Below, in pieces: positions 54,638-64,000 of a stretch of DNA of 64,000 nucleotides. The DNA lies in the NCBI GenBank assembly GCA_963824805.1, contig CAWGQZ010000059.1, positions 1 to 64,000 on the forward strand. The letters run 5' to 3'. Numbering within the stretch: the stretch's first letter is position 1; each line of letters opens with the position of its first letter. Both the position numbers and the translations under genes were made by a program. The notes under the pieces are model-generated. The model worked only from the letters and a program-made list of their open reading frames with translations. It had not been told where the DNA came from and ran no database searches. The stretch is from DATBAT01 sp963824805. GTDB taxonomy: Bacteria > Acidobacteriota > Terriglobia > Terriglobales > Acidobacteriaceae.

Positions 54638-56814
54638 ATGGCAGGTGAGCAACTCAGTATCGTCTGGCCGGGTAAACCTTATCCGCTGGGCGCGACCTGG
54701 GATGGAGAAGGCGTGAACTTTGCGCTCTTTTCCGAGCATGCCGAAAAGGTTGAGTTGTGCCTGTTCGATTCGCGCACGATGCGGGAGACGCACCGCATTC
54801 AGCTCCCCGAGCAAACCGACATGGTGTTCCATGGCTACCTGCCTGAGGCGCGGCCCGGATTGTTATACGGGTACCGCGTATACGGCCCTTACGATCCTCA
54901 TCGCGGCCTGCGTTTTAATCACCACAAGCTCTTGCTGGATCCATACGGAAAAGATATCCAGGGGAATTTACGCTGGAGCGATTCGCATTTTGGGTATCGC
55001 CTCGGCCATAAGCAGGAAGACTTGTCATTTGACCGGCGCGATAGCGCCTTGGGCATGCCGAAGAACAAAGTCATCGATTCCGCTTTCACCTGGGGTGACG
55101 ACCGGGCGCCGCGAACCGCATGGAACGACACGGTGATCTATGAAACCCACGTCAAGGGATTCACCATGTGTCATCCCGATGTTCCGCCTTCGCTACGTGG
55201 CACATATGCAGGGCTGGCTACGGCGCCGGTGGTGGAATTCCTCAAAAGGCTGGGAGCAACCGCGATAGAGCTAATGCCGGTGCACGCCTTCATCGACGAT
55301 CGCCGCTTGGTCCAGCAAGGCAAGCGCAACTACTGGGGCTATAACTCCATCGGCTTTTTTGCCCCCGAGCCACGCTACCTCTCGACGGATTCGGTGAGCG
55401 GATTCAAGACATTGGTGAAAACCATGCACTCAGCCGGCATCGAGGTCATCCTCGACGTGGTCTACAACCATACGGCGGAGGGCAACCAGCTAGGTCCGAC
55501 GCTTTCATTCCGCGGAATCGACAATCAGGCCTATTACCGTCTGATCGCGACAACCCCCGCTTCTACGTAGACTACACCGGAACCGGCAACAGCCTGAACA
55601 TGATGCATCCCCGCGTGCAGCAACTAATCACGGACAGCTTGCGTTACTGGGTGTTGGAGATGCATGTCGACGGCTTCCGCTTTGATCTGGCAGCGACTCT
55701 TGCCCGCGAACTGCATGACGTTGACCGACTAGGGCCGTTTTTGGACATCATCCACCAAGACCCGATTCTCTCCCAGGTCAAACTGATCGCCGAGCCCTGG
55801 GATCTCGGTGAAGGCGGCTACCAAGTGGGGAACTTCCCCGTGGGTTGGGCGGAGTGGAACGACAAATACCGCGATACCGTCCGCCGCTACTGGAAAGGCG
55901 ACGGTGGGGTGATGGGCGAACTCGCCTATCGTCTTACCGGGTCAAGCGATCTCTATGCGCACAGCGGACGCCGTCCCTACGCCAGCATCAATTTCGTCAC
56001 CGCGCATGACGGGTTCACGATGCAGGACCTGGTCAGCTACAACGAAAAGCACAACGAAGCCAACGATGAAGGTAATCAAGACGGAAACAACAACAACCTG
56101 AGTTGGAACATGGGCGTGGAGGGTGCCACCGACGACCCGGTCATCAATGCGATGCGCCGCCGTCAACGACGCAATTTTGTGGCCACCATGTTGCTGTCTC
56201 AAGGCGTGCCCATGTTGTTGGCTGCTGACACTCTTGGGCACACGCAAAACGGCAACAACAATGCCTACTGTCAGGATAGTGAGATCAGTTGGCTGAAATG
56301 GGATCTGGATGATGAACGCCGGGTCTTCCTGGATTTCGTGCGTCGCGTCACTAAGCTGCGCAAGAAACACCCGGTCTTTCACCGTCGTCACTTCTTCCAG
56401 GGCCGCCCCATCAAGGGCGTGAAGGATATTCTCTGGCTCAATCCTCAGGGCAAAGAAATGAGTGAGGATGAGTGGACCCATCCTTCTAACTGCCTGGGGA
56501 TGTTTCTCTCCGGTGATGGGCTCGAAGAACTTGACGGCAAGGGAAAGAAGCTGCGGGACGACAACTTCGTGGTGTTGCTCAATTCAAACCATGAAGACAT
56601 CACCTTTACCCTGCCGCCCTTGGGCGGCAAATCCCGCTGGTTGATTCAGATGGATACCAGCTACGAATCGGGCAAGGCGCCCGACGAAGTCCATCCCAGC
56701 GGGAAACCCTACCTGCTGCGTGGCCGCTCAATGGTCGTACTGATGGAAGGCCAGGACCGCAGAGTCAACATCAGAAAGTACGACGATTCGAATGACGACG
56801 AAGCACGCGCATAG
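54638..56814 (+). CDS. glgX: Glycogen debranching enzyme GlgX/TreX, interrupted by a 1-base deletion
   Basis: The two frames give one roughly 725-residue GH13 debranching enzyme. Part one (54638 to 55548) has the N-terminal CBM48-like domain (PYPLGATWDGEGVNFALFS), the start of the barrel (IYETHVKGFT) and VILDVVYNHTAEG. Part two, from 55549 (DNPRFYVDYTGTGNSLNMM), holds the nucleophile in DGFRFDLAA, the acid Glu in LIAEPWDLGEGG and the third Asp in FVTAHDGFTMQDL. One base is missing after 55548; adding a C gives LIADNPRFY. It cleaves alpha-1,6 branches of glycogen to yield linear maltodextrin for TreY. It overlaps treZ by 23 bp. Confidence 0.9.
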
Positions 56815-58603
56815 CATGCCGTTTGGGGCTGAGGTGGGCGCGGACAGAAGCGTGCGCTTTCGCCTTTGGGCACCCGCCGCCAGGAGCGTCGATGTGATGG
56901 TTTTTGGCCGCCGATTGGAGACCATGCCCATGGAATCCTCCGGCGATGGTTGGTTTGAGCTGGTCACCACAGAAGCCATGGCTGGCAGCCGCTACAAATT
57001 TCAGATCGATGGCGGCATCAGAGTTCCGGATCCTGCTTCGCGCTACCAGCCGCAGGACGTTCACGGCGTCAGTGAGGTCATCGATCCGCGGGGGTTTTCG
57101 TGGTCGCAAGCCGATTGGAAAGGCAGGCCCTGGGAAGAGGCCGCGATCTATGAATTGCATGTTGGGGCTTTCTCTGCCTCCGGCCTTTTTTCTGGTGTGC
57201 AGGAACGTCTCGACTATCTGGTCGACCTTGGCGTGACCGCGATTGAGTTGATGCCGGTCTCAGACTTCCCCGGCCGGCGCAACTGGGGTTACGACGGAGT
57301 TCTTCCCTACGCACCGGACAGTAGCTATGGACGTCCGCAAGACTTGAAAAGACTAATCGATACAGCCCACGGCAAGGGGTTGATGGTGCTGCTGGACGTT
57401 GTCTACAACCACTTCGGGCCGGAAGGGAACTATCTTCGCGCTTATGCCCCGCAATTTTTTACCGATCGGCACAAGACTCCGTGGGGAGACGGCATCAATT
57501 TCGACGGCAACCAAAGCCGGGTGGTGCGCGACTTCTTCATTCATAACGCACTCTACTGGCTGACCGAATATCACTTCGATGGACTGCGTCTCGACGCTGT
57601 GCATGCGATCGTAGACGACTCCAACCCCGACATACTGGTGGAGTTGAGCGAGGCCGTGCGCAAGAGGATTGGGGCAGAGCGGCACATCCACCTCGTTTTG
57701 GAGAACGAAGCAAACCAGGCATCGTACCTGCGCCCGCGGGCGGGGGACCAGCCTGAGCATTACAACGCCCAATGGAATGACGATATTCATCACGCCATGC
57801 ACGCGACAATAACGCACGAGACGGATGGCTATTACAGCGACTATGCCGACAGGCCGGGGCAGCGATTGGGACGATGTTTGACCGAAGGTTTCGCCTACCA
57901 GCACGATCCTTCGAACTATCGCCGTGGCGCGTTCCGCGGTGAAGTTTCCAAAGATCTGCCGGCCAGCTGTTTTGTATCGTTTCTGCAGAACCACGATCAG
58001 ATCGGCAATCGGGCGGTCGGCGACCGCATCACTGCCATTGCACCTGCAAAGGCAGTACAGACCATGGCAGCCATTTACCTGCTTGCACCCCAGCCGCCCA
58101 TGATTTTTATGGGAGAGGAGTATGCTGCCAGCACTCCGTTTTTATTTTTTTGTGACTTTGGAAAGGAACTGGCCAAGGCCGTGACCGAAGGCCGTCGCAA
58201 TGAGTTCTCTGGTTTCGAGCGGTTCAAAGACCCAGCATCGCGTTGTGTTATTCCCGATCCCAACAGTGTGATCACATTCGAGCGGTCGACGCTTGATTGG
58301 GCTAGCATCGAAGATCCGTTCTACCGTGAGTGGCTTGACCTATATCGGCGCCTCCTTCGCTTGAGGCGGGAACGGGTTGTGCCGTTACTAAAAGCTTCCC
58401 CCACATTTGACTCGAGCTATGAGGTGTGCGATCAAGTCCTTTTGGCGCATTGGAAGTCCACGGTTGGACAAAGCCTCCATCTGGCGGTGAATCTTTCGGA
58501 TAAGGCTGCAACACTACCGACGCAACCAGGGGAGGCGTTTTATTCGAATCACGAGAATGATTCGCTAGCGCCCTGGTCGCTGGTCTGGTCGATCCAATCA
58601 TGA
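56792..58603 (+). CDS. treZ: Malto-oligosyltrehalose trehalohydrolase
   Basis: 603 residues of GH13. An N-terminal beta-domain (FGAEVGADRSVRFRLWAP) precedes the barrel with LLDVVYNHFGPEGNY, the nucleophile Asp in FDGLRLDAVHAI (about 258-269), the acid in LVLENEANQA and the third Asp in FLQNHDQIGNRA. It releases trehalose from the maltooligosyltrehalose made by TreY. It lies between glgX (23-bp overlap) and treY (4-bp overlap), the classical TreX-TreZ-TreY arrangement. Confidence 0.93.
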   Translation: MTTKHAHSMPFGAEVGADRSVRFRLWAPAARSVDVMVFGRRLETMPMESSGDGWFELVTTEAMAGSRYKFQIDGGIRVPDPASRYQPQDVHGVSEVIDPRGFSWSQADWKGRPWEEAAIYELHVGAFSASGLFSGVQERLDYLVDLGVTAIELMPVSDFPGRRNWGYDGVLPYAPDSSYGRPQDLKRLIDTAHGKGLMVLLDVVYNHFGPEGNYLRAYAPQFFTDRHKTPWGDGINFDGNQSRVVRDFFIHNALYWLTEYHFDGLRLDAVHAIVDDSNPDILVELSEAVRKRIGAERHIHLVLENEANQASYLRPRAGDQPEHYNAQWNDDIHHAMHATITHETDGYYSDYADRPGQRLGRCLTEGFAYQHDPSNYRRGAFRGEVSKDLPASCFVSFLQNHDQIGNRAVGDRITAIAPAKAVQTMAAIYLLAPQPPMIFMGEEYAASTPFLFFCDFGKELAKAVTEGRRNEFSGFERFKDPASRCVIPDPNSVITFERSTLDWASIEDPFYREWLDLYRRLLRLRRERVVPLLKASPTFDSSYEVCDQVLLAHWKSTVGQSLHLAVNLSDKAATLPTQPGEAFYSNHENDSLAPWSLVWSIQS

Positions 58604-61600
58604 AGTCGCGACGGCGCATTCCGCTCTCGACTTACCGGCTCCAATTTCATCAGCACTTCACTTTGGAGCAGGCTACCGAACTCGTTCCCTATCTGGCCGC
58701 TTTGGGAATTAGCCATTGCTATGCATCGCCTCTCCTGAAGGCGCGGCCGGGCAGCACCCATGGGTACGACATCGTCGACCATAACTTGCTGAATCCAGAA
58801 ATCGGCACCCCGGAAGCGTTCGACCGCTTCGTCGATACTCTTCATCAGCATGGCATGGGGCTGATCCTCGACATCGTGCCCAATCACATGGGGATCATGG
58901 GCAGCGACAACGCGTGGTGGCTTGACGTGCTGGAAAACGGTGAAGCCTCCTCCTATTCCGGCTATTTTGACATCGACTGGGAACCGGTCAAGGATGAGCT
59001 CCGCCACAAGGTATTGGTCCCTGTTCTGGGCGACACCTACGGCGCCGTTCTCGAACATGCCGACCTGAAGCTTACCTTTGACAACGTCAAGGGCGAATTC
59101 AATATTTTCTATTTCAATCATCGTTTCCCGATCGATCCCAAGGAATATCCGCGAATCCTGCAAAAGTGCTCCGACAAATTCAGTCAGCTCGGAACCGATC
59201 AACCGGAACTATTGGAATTCCAAAGTCTGGTCTCCTCGTTCGGACACTTGCCCGGGCAGTTGGACGTGGCCCCGGAAAAGATCGTCGAGCGCAATCGCGA
59301 CAAGGAGATTCACAAAAAGCGCCTGGCCGACCTGGTCTCCCGGTCTGCCGAAATTTCCAAATGTATTGAGGAGAGGCTGAAAACTCTGAACGGGACTGTG
59401 GGGAACGCCGCCAGCTTTGAGGAACTGCATCAGCTTATCAAGGCGCAGGCATTCCGCCTGGCGCACTGGCGAGTCGCCATCGACGACATTAACTACCGCC
59501 GATTTTTCGACATCAACGACCTGGCTGCTCTGCGCATGCAGGACCAAGCAGTCTACGACGCCACTCATCGGCTGGTGCTCGAATGGATGAACCAGGACAA
59601 AGTGGATGGAGTGCGCGTTGACCATCCTGACGGCCTCTACGATCCGGCACAATACTTCCAGCGGCTGCAATCCAGCTTTTCCGCTTTAACTCCGTGCACA
59701 GAAGCAATCGGCTCCAAGACATGCCGCTTTCTTGCGATTGAAAAGATTCTTACCGGAGGAGAGCATCTGCCTGACTGGCCAATCAGCGGCACCAGCGGCT
59801 ACGACTTCACGAATCTTGTGAACGGACTTTTCGTCGACGCCACAGCCTCCACCAAGATGGAAGCTGGTTATCGGGCCTTCATCGGCGAACAGCTGGACTT
59901 TGACACCGTGGTCTACAATTCCAAGCGAGCGATTATCCGCTACAGGCTGGCCAGCGAATACAACGTGCTCGCCAACCAGCTCACTCGCATCGCGCTGGCG
60001 CGTCGTCACACCTGCGACTTCACCCTCAATGGATTGCGGGATGCTCTCGGCGAAGTGGTAGCCAGTTTTTCCATTTATCGGACCTACGTCACGGCAGAAG
60101 GTTCCTCCCCAGAAGATCGCCAGGTGATCGAGGCCGCCGTCGCGCTGGCGAAGTGGAGAAATCCCGCCATGGATGCCAGCATTTTCAACTTCGTGCAGGA
60201 CGTTCTAACCACTCGCATCGCCGAGGGTCAGAATCCTTCCTACCGCGACGCGGTGATTGCGTTTGCCATGAAGTTCCAGCAGTTCAGCAGTCCCGTGATG
60301 GCCAAGGGCCTCGAGGATACGGCGTTCTATCGCTACAACCGTTTGATCTCGCTAAATGAAGTCGGTGGCGATCCGCATAAATTCGGCACTAACGTGGCCG
60401 AGTTTCACCGCGCCAATCAGGACCGGCTTGAGCATTGGCCGCAAACCATGCTCGCGACTACTACACACGATACTAAGCGGTCCGAAGATGCCCGGGCCCG
60501 AATTGATGTGCTGTCTGAAGTGCCTAGTCGCTGGCGCCTGCGCCTCCGGCATTGGAAGCGGATGAACCAGGCCAAGAAGAAAATGCTTGGCGGCAAAGAC
60601 GTGCCTTCGCTCAATGAGGAATATATGTTTTACCAGACGTTGCTGGGCGCGTGGCCGGAGGAAAATCCGCAAAAGGAACAATGGCAAGCGCTGCGTAAAC
60701 GTGTTGAACTATTCATGCTTAAGGCGCTGCGAGAAGCCAAGGAAAATACCAGTTGGGTGAATCCGAATAAAGAATATGAAGAAGCGGTTGCTTCTTTCGT
60801 AAAATCCGTGCTGACGCCCGGCCGCAAGAATCGGTTTTCTCGAAGACTTCCTTCCGTTCCAAAAATATGTTGCTGGCACTGCGATATGGAACAGCCTCTC
60901 CCAGACCCTGCTGAAGCTGACTGCGCCCGGCGTTCCCGACATCTATCAGGGAAGCGAACTCTGGGATCTTCGGATGGTGGATCCTGACAATCGCTCGCCG
61001 GTGAACTATGATTTGCGCCGGAAAACACTCGACGAACTGAATGCCAGACCGCCCTCTGCGGAATTAGTACGGGAGCTGCTTGAAACTCCCGAAGACGGCC
61101 GCGTCAAGCTGTACCTGATCTTCCGGTCACTTAACTTTAGACGGCAGAATCCATCGTTGTTCGAACAGGGCGAGTACATGCCCCTCGTCGTCGAAGGCGG
61201 AGAGTCCGAACATCTTTGTGCCTTCGCTCGAAGAAACAAAGATGGCGTAGCGATTGTTGTAGCCCCGCGACTGGTGGCAAGCATCCTCAGCGAGGAGGGC
61301 GAGTCTCCGACGGGGGCGGAGGTCTGGGGGGAAACCTCTGTCGTTCTTCCCGAAAATCTTAAGTCGAGCAACTTTGTAAATCTGCTCACTGGAGAGGCGA
61401 GCAAGATTTCCGGCCGCCTGTTGATAGCGGACGCATTGCAGGACTTTCCAGTAGCCTTGCTGACAAACATCACACCGAAAAATGGCAACAACGCTGAGAC
61501 GCTAGCCGGCTTTGCGCCGTCTGACCAGTTCTTCCTCTTTTTTCAGGACATCAAGGTCAATTTTTTCGTCACTGAGAGAGGCGATTACATCGTCACTGAC

Positions 61601-61615
61601 CTCCGGCGAGAATGA
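58600..61615 (+). CDS. treY: Maltooligosyltrehalose synthase, interrupted by a 1-base insertion
   Basis: The first frame (58600 to about 60837) has RIPLSTYRLQFHQHFTLEQA, LILDIVPNHMGIMG, the nucleophile in DGVRVDHPDGLYDP, the acid in FLAIEKILTGGEHLP and ATTTHDTKRSEDAR. In a run of four T at 60835-60838 one T is extra. The corrected frame continues LEDFLPFQKYVAG...APGVPDIYQGSELWDLRMVDPDNRSPV and ends at 61615. It rearranges the terminal glucose of maltodextrin to an alpha,alpha-1,1 bond. The last 35 residues beyond FPVALLTN are atypical and overlap an opposite gene, so the true end may be a little earlier. Confidence 0.9.
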
Positions 61616-61714
61616 GGCTATGTGCTCGATGGCGAATTGCCTCGCCTCTTCCTCTTTGCCTTCACTAACCAGCCTTAAAAACTCGCGGTCAATGCTGTTT
61701 AGGACCTTTTCCAC
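61502..61714 (-). CDS. Small acidic helical protein, unknown
   Basis: 70 residues from GTG 61714, with AGGAG 6 bases upstream (61721-61725). The sequence is charged and helical (FLRLVSEGKEEEARQFAIEH, then VLKKEEELVRRRKAG), with no membrane segment. I recognise no family. It overlaps the treY 3' end by 114 bp on the opposite strand; the treY tail there looks unlike the family, so this frame may be the real one. Confidence 0.5.
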   Translation of the reverse strand: MEKVLNSIDREFLRLVSEGKEEEARQFAIEHIASFSPEVSDDVIASLSDEKIDLDVLKKEEELVRRRKAG

Positions 61715-61925
61715 GCCAGTCTCCTGACCGCGCTAGTCTAACGCGCAATTGGCCAAGGTTCCAGTACTTTAGCTGAGGGAAGGTGCCCGCCCTCGCCGTA
61801 ATGGCTCCCGGTGTTGGAGACAGCTTTCAATTCGTGTCCAGGTGGAGCGGCTCGCCATTGTATGGCTGCTCTAGACCGCATTATGAGGTAGAAAAGTTGG
61901 CGCTCTGTTGGTAGCATTCCGTCCC

Positions 61926-62390
61926 ATGCTAAGACTTCTCTGCCTAACCATGGCGGTGGCGGCGTTTGCCTCAGCCGCCGATCTGCCCAGCAAAAAATAT
62001 CTGGACCTTGCCGCGATAAAGACCCTGGTAGCCGCAGCCGAGGCCAAGGCAAAGGAACTCAAAGTCGACGTGACCATCTGCATTGTGGACGAGAGTGGCA
62101 ACCTGCTGTTTTTCCAGAAGGGAGACGCGGCGTCGCTAAACACCATCGATTTCGCGCAAAGGAAGGCGCGTCACGCGGCCGCTTATGGAGCTCCTTCCAA
62201 GAATGGCCAGGACGCGATGCAAAGCGGTAAAACAGAGGTGTTGGCTTTCCCGAATTTCTTTCCCAATCAGGGAGGGCTCCCGATCCAGGTAGACGGCAAA
62301 ACCATTGGAGGGATATCGGCCAGCGGGGCAAAATCGGAAATCGATGAAGCCGTCGCTCAAGCCGCGCTGGACGCGCTATTCAAGAAGTAA
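61926..62390 (+). CDS. Exported GlcG/HbpS-family protein
   Basis: 154 residues from ATG 61926 with a signal peptide (to about 18, AFASAADLPSK). The body matches the GlcG/HbpS family: AAEAKAKELKVDVTICIVDESGNLLFF, AQRKARHAAAYG, FFPNQGGLPIQVDGKTIGGI and SASGAKSEIDEAVAQ. Family members include the extracellular heme-binding HbpS and proteins next to glycolate oxidase. No glycolate genes are seen here. The upstream TTG at 61908 lacks a ribosome-binding site. Confidence 0.85.
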   Translation: MLRLLCLTMAVAAFASAADLPSKKYLDLAAIKTLVAAAEAKAKELKVDVTICIVDESGNLLFFQKGDAASLNTIDFAQRKARHAAAYGAPSKNGQDAMQSGKTEVLAFPNFFPNQGGLPIQVDGKTIGGISASGAKSEIDEAVAQAALDALFKK

Positions 62391-62499
62391 CGCAGGATGG
62401 GCGCCATTGCACGCGCGGAGATGCTCACCGGCCTTCCCGCTTTGTTTGAACTTCTAAACCTCTGTCACTGTCCGCGCGGACCAAAGTCCGCGCCACATT

Positions 62500-63672
62500 T
62501 TAATGATTAAGGCCGAGATAGTTTCCGTAGCCAACAATGACTGTTGATCCAACCAGCAGCAGTAGCGCGAGGGCCAGCAGTCCTCCTGCCCGGGTACCCG
62601 CGCCTTTCCATTCTTTGAGTCCAATGCCCCACAGGCTGCTGAAGATGATGATGCTCGCCATGTGCAGAGTCCAACTGGAAAACTTGTACTGTCCCATCTG
62701 GGTCTCGCCCATACTGTAGAAGAAGAACTGGAAATACCAGGTCGTGCCCGCCAGCGCGCAAAGCAAATAATTCCGCAGCATGGGGACTTTCTTAATAGCA
62801 GGCGCCTGTAACACCGCCACGCTCGAGGGCATGTGCTCAGCCATTTCACGGCTGGGCGCATCCAGTGCGGTCTCCAGCGCCGTGCCTCCTTCACCAACGT
62901 GGCTGGGCACGGAGGTAAAATACTGGCGGCCGGTGTGATTGCGCATGTTCAGCCATACGCACCAGACGAAATTGGTAGTGAATCCGCCGACAAGAACCAC
63001 GATCAAAACCGGCAAGCCCTGCCACAGCGGATCGGTGCCGTGCTTCACCGTAATCGCCTTGATGGGGTCGCCCGCCGCCAGGCCGTAAGCGAAGCAAGCA
63101 CTCATCACGCCCGACAAAATAGCAACACCAGTTCCCTTCTTGAGATCAAATTCCTTGATTACGGCTTGTTTCTGCTCGGTCGACATGTTGCGTTCTTTGG
63201 AAATGCCGGCCAAGCCTGCAACAGCAATCCCCAGCAGACAGACCAGAATTCCCAGCAGGATCACCCGCCCGGAAGCCGTCCCTACCACCTGGCTCATGAA
63301 GATGCCGCTGAAAATCGGTGGCATCAGGGTTCCGAAGGCGGCGCACAATCCGAGCACCATCGCCATGCCCAGGGAAAGTCCGAGGAAGCGCATGGTGAGG
63401 CCGAAGGTCAATCCGCCAACGCCCCAGAGCAATCCGAAGAAAACGGCCCACATCAGGCTGCTGGCAGGCGCTTCATGCAGGACGGCGAACAAATCCTTGG
63501 TGAGCAATCCGGCCAGAAACCATGGGGCGATGATCCAGCTGAAGAATCCGCCGGCAAGCCAGAAGGTTTCCCATGCCCAGCCTTTGACGCCGCGATAGGG
63601 CACATAGAAACTGCCGGAGGCAAGACCGCCCAACCAGTGGTACAGAACGCCAACTGCCGGATTTGGATTCAT
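62500..63672 (-). CDS. L-rhamnose/H+ symporter RhaT-family protein
   Basis: 390 residues with about ten membrane helices, starting MNPNPAVGVLYHWLGGLASGSFYVPYRGVKGWAWETFWLAGG, the RhaT N-terminal signature. Other family features: WGVGGLTFGLTMRFLG, FTTNFVWCVWLN and GTTWYFQFFFYSMGETQMG. It imports L-rhamnose or a related 6-deoxysugar with protons. An isomerase-like gene lies just upstream on the same strand, so the pair probably handles a 6-deoxyhexose. The specific sugar is inferred, not shown. Confidence 0.9.
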   Translation of the reverse strand: MNPNPAVGVLYHWLGGLASGSFYVPYRGVKGWAWETFWLAGGFFSWIIAPWFLAGLLTKDLFAVLHEAPASSLMWAVFFGLLWGVGGLTFGLTMRFLGLSLGMAMVLGLCAAFGTLMPPIFSGIFMSQVVGTASGRVILLGILVCLLGIAVAGLAGISKERNMSTEQKQAVIKEFDLKKGTGVAILSGVMSACFAYGLAAGDPIKAITVKHGTDPLWQGLPVLIVVLVGGFTTNFVWCVWLNMRNHTGRQYFTSVPSHVGEGGTALETALDAPSREMAEHMPSSVAVLQAPAIKKVPMLRNYLLCALAGTTWYFQFFFYSMGETQMGQYKFSSWTLHMASIIIFSSLWGIGLKEWKGAGTRAGGLLALALLLLVGSTVIVGYGNYLGLNH

Positions 63673-63700
63673 AATCCCTCGAAGATTACGTCGAACGACT

Positions 63701-64000
63701 CTAGCAGACTTGCACGCACTCCATAGCCAGTAGGCCCGCCAGCTTTTTGAGCTTGTCCGCGATGTGCCCTATACCAACCGCACAGTGATGTGCCGGCCCC
63801 TGGGCATTCCAATCATTTATGAAACGCCTCGCGGCGATAGAAAAGCGATAGCGGCTGTTGGTATTGCCGATTTCAAGAATTGGGCCGGCGACGGATTCCC
63901 CCTCCGCGGCAAGCAGCTTGAGCTTTCCATCGACCGTCTGTACAACCGAGAGCAGCGTTACCGGGCCATGCTTCACCGACATCTCAACCGATAGCCCGCG
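63701..64000 (-). CDS. C-terminal part of fucose/arabinose-isomerase-like protein (runs off window)
   Basis: About 100 residues, open at the right edge; stop at 63701. GPVTLLSVVQTVDGKLKLLAAEGES, then FINDWNAQGPAHHCAVGIGHIADKLKKLAGLL, matches the C-terminus of L-fucose/L-arabinose isomerase-type enzymes. The HH pair is a metal-ligand position in this family. It ends 28 bp before the RhaT-type symporter, so it is likely the upstream gene of a deoxysugar uptake and isomerisation operon. Confidence 0.75.
   Translation of the reverse strand, partial: RGLSVEMSVKHGPVTLLSVVQTVDGKLKLLAAEGESVAGPILEIGNTNSRYRFSIAARRFINDWNAQGPAHHCAVGIGHIADKLKKLAGLLAMECVQVC

Noticed and set aside
62833..63726. A 297-residue plus-strand open frame rich in His, Gln and Asn
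   Set aside because: It is a shadow of the RhaT-type symporter on the opposite strand.

Overview
The window is 64 kb of GC-rich chromosomal DNA. Gene content points to an Acidobacteriota bacterium, probably a soil or peat lineage near Koribacter/Sulfotelmatobacter; that placement is inferred from family content, not from a marker gene. The supporting families are a DUF5117-type zinc metalloprotease, exported quinoprotein and diheme cytochrome genes, a YpdA-type reductase, TreX/TreZ/TreY trehalose synthesis, a CYCXC-domain protein and many exported glycoside hydrolases. No tRNA, rRNA, transposase, phage gene or CRISPR array was recognised.

Region 1 (1-12875) is the most striking. It is a giant imperfect palindrome: arms 1-6345 and 6529-about 12875, with a 183-bp spacer (6346-6528). 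Each arm carries the same divergent gene set. One direction has a diheme cytochrome c, an SMP-30/gluconolactonase-type lactonase and an exported clan GH-A glycosidase. The other has a PQQ dehydrogenase, a Tat-exported RidA and a Tat-exported SelA-like PLP enzyme. The arms differ by about 1-4% at protein level in the inner genes, so they are not copies of one molecule. Both SelA-like genes are cut at the turn. I read the set as an extracytoplasmic pathway: polymer hydrolysis, aldose oxidation, lactone opening, PLP-dependent elimination, RidA-assisted imine hydrolysis. The outer part of the right arm continues into a second glycosidase paralogue and a large metzincin-like protease (to 18300).

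Region 2 (18300-29932) is largely housekeeping: GNAT acetyltransferase, carB and carA separated by a palindromic intergenic repeat, signal peptidase I, a CYCXC protein, a TPR-like protein, a YvcK/CofD-like gene with a frameshift, glmU, a UBP zinc-finger protein coupled to a frameshifted DUF5996 gene, and DUF2277. Region 3 (30001-36130) is carbohydrate-related: a 2-hydroxyacid dehydrogenase, an exported (alpha/alpha)6-barrel glycosidase, a zinc alcohol dehydrogenase, a LacI regulator and a ferredoxin. Region 4 (36323-46851) holds ssb, an unrecognised membrane protein coupled to an alpha/beta hydrolase, a pterin dehydratase, an MFS exporter (frameshifted), a YpdA-like reductase, a cupin protein, aspA, an EamA transporter (frameshifted) and a MidA-type methyltransferase (frameshifted).

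Region 5 (46881-54308) has a Tat multicopper oxidase, a phospholipase C/acid phosphatase-like enzyme, a DksA-like protein, two receiver-only response regulators, a NarL-type regulator and two very small membrane proteins (lmo0937 type and DUF3309). Region 6 (54638-61615) is a glgX-treZ-treY operon for trehalose from glycogen, with frameshifts in glgX and treY. Region 7 (61502-64000) has a small convergent gene, a GlcG/HbpS protein, a RhaT-type sugar symporter and the end of a fucose/arabinose-isomerase-like gene.

At least nine single-base frameshifts interrupt otherwise well-conserved genes. Together with the palindrome, they suggest that the sequence is a metagenome-derived or error-containing assembly, so broken genes should not be read as true pseudogenes without read-level checking.
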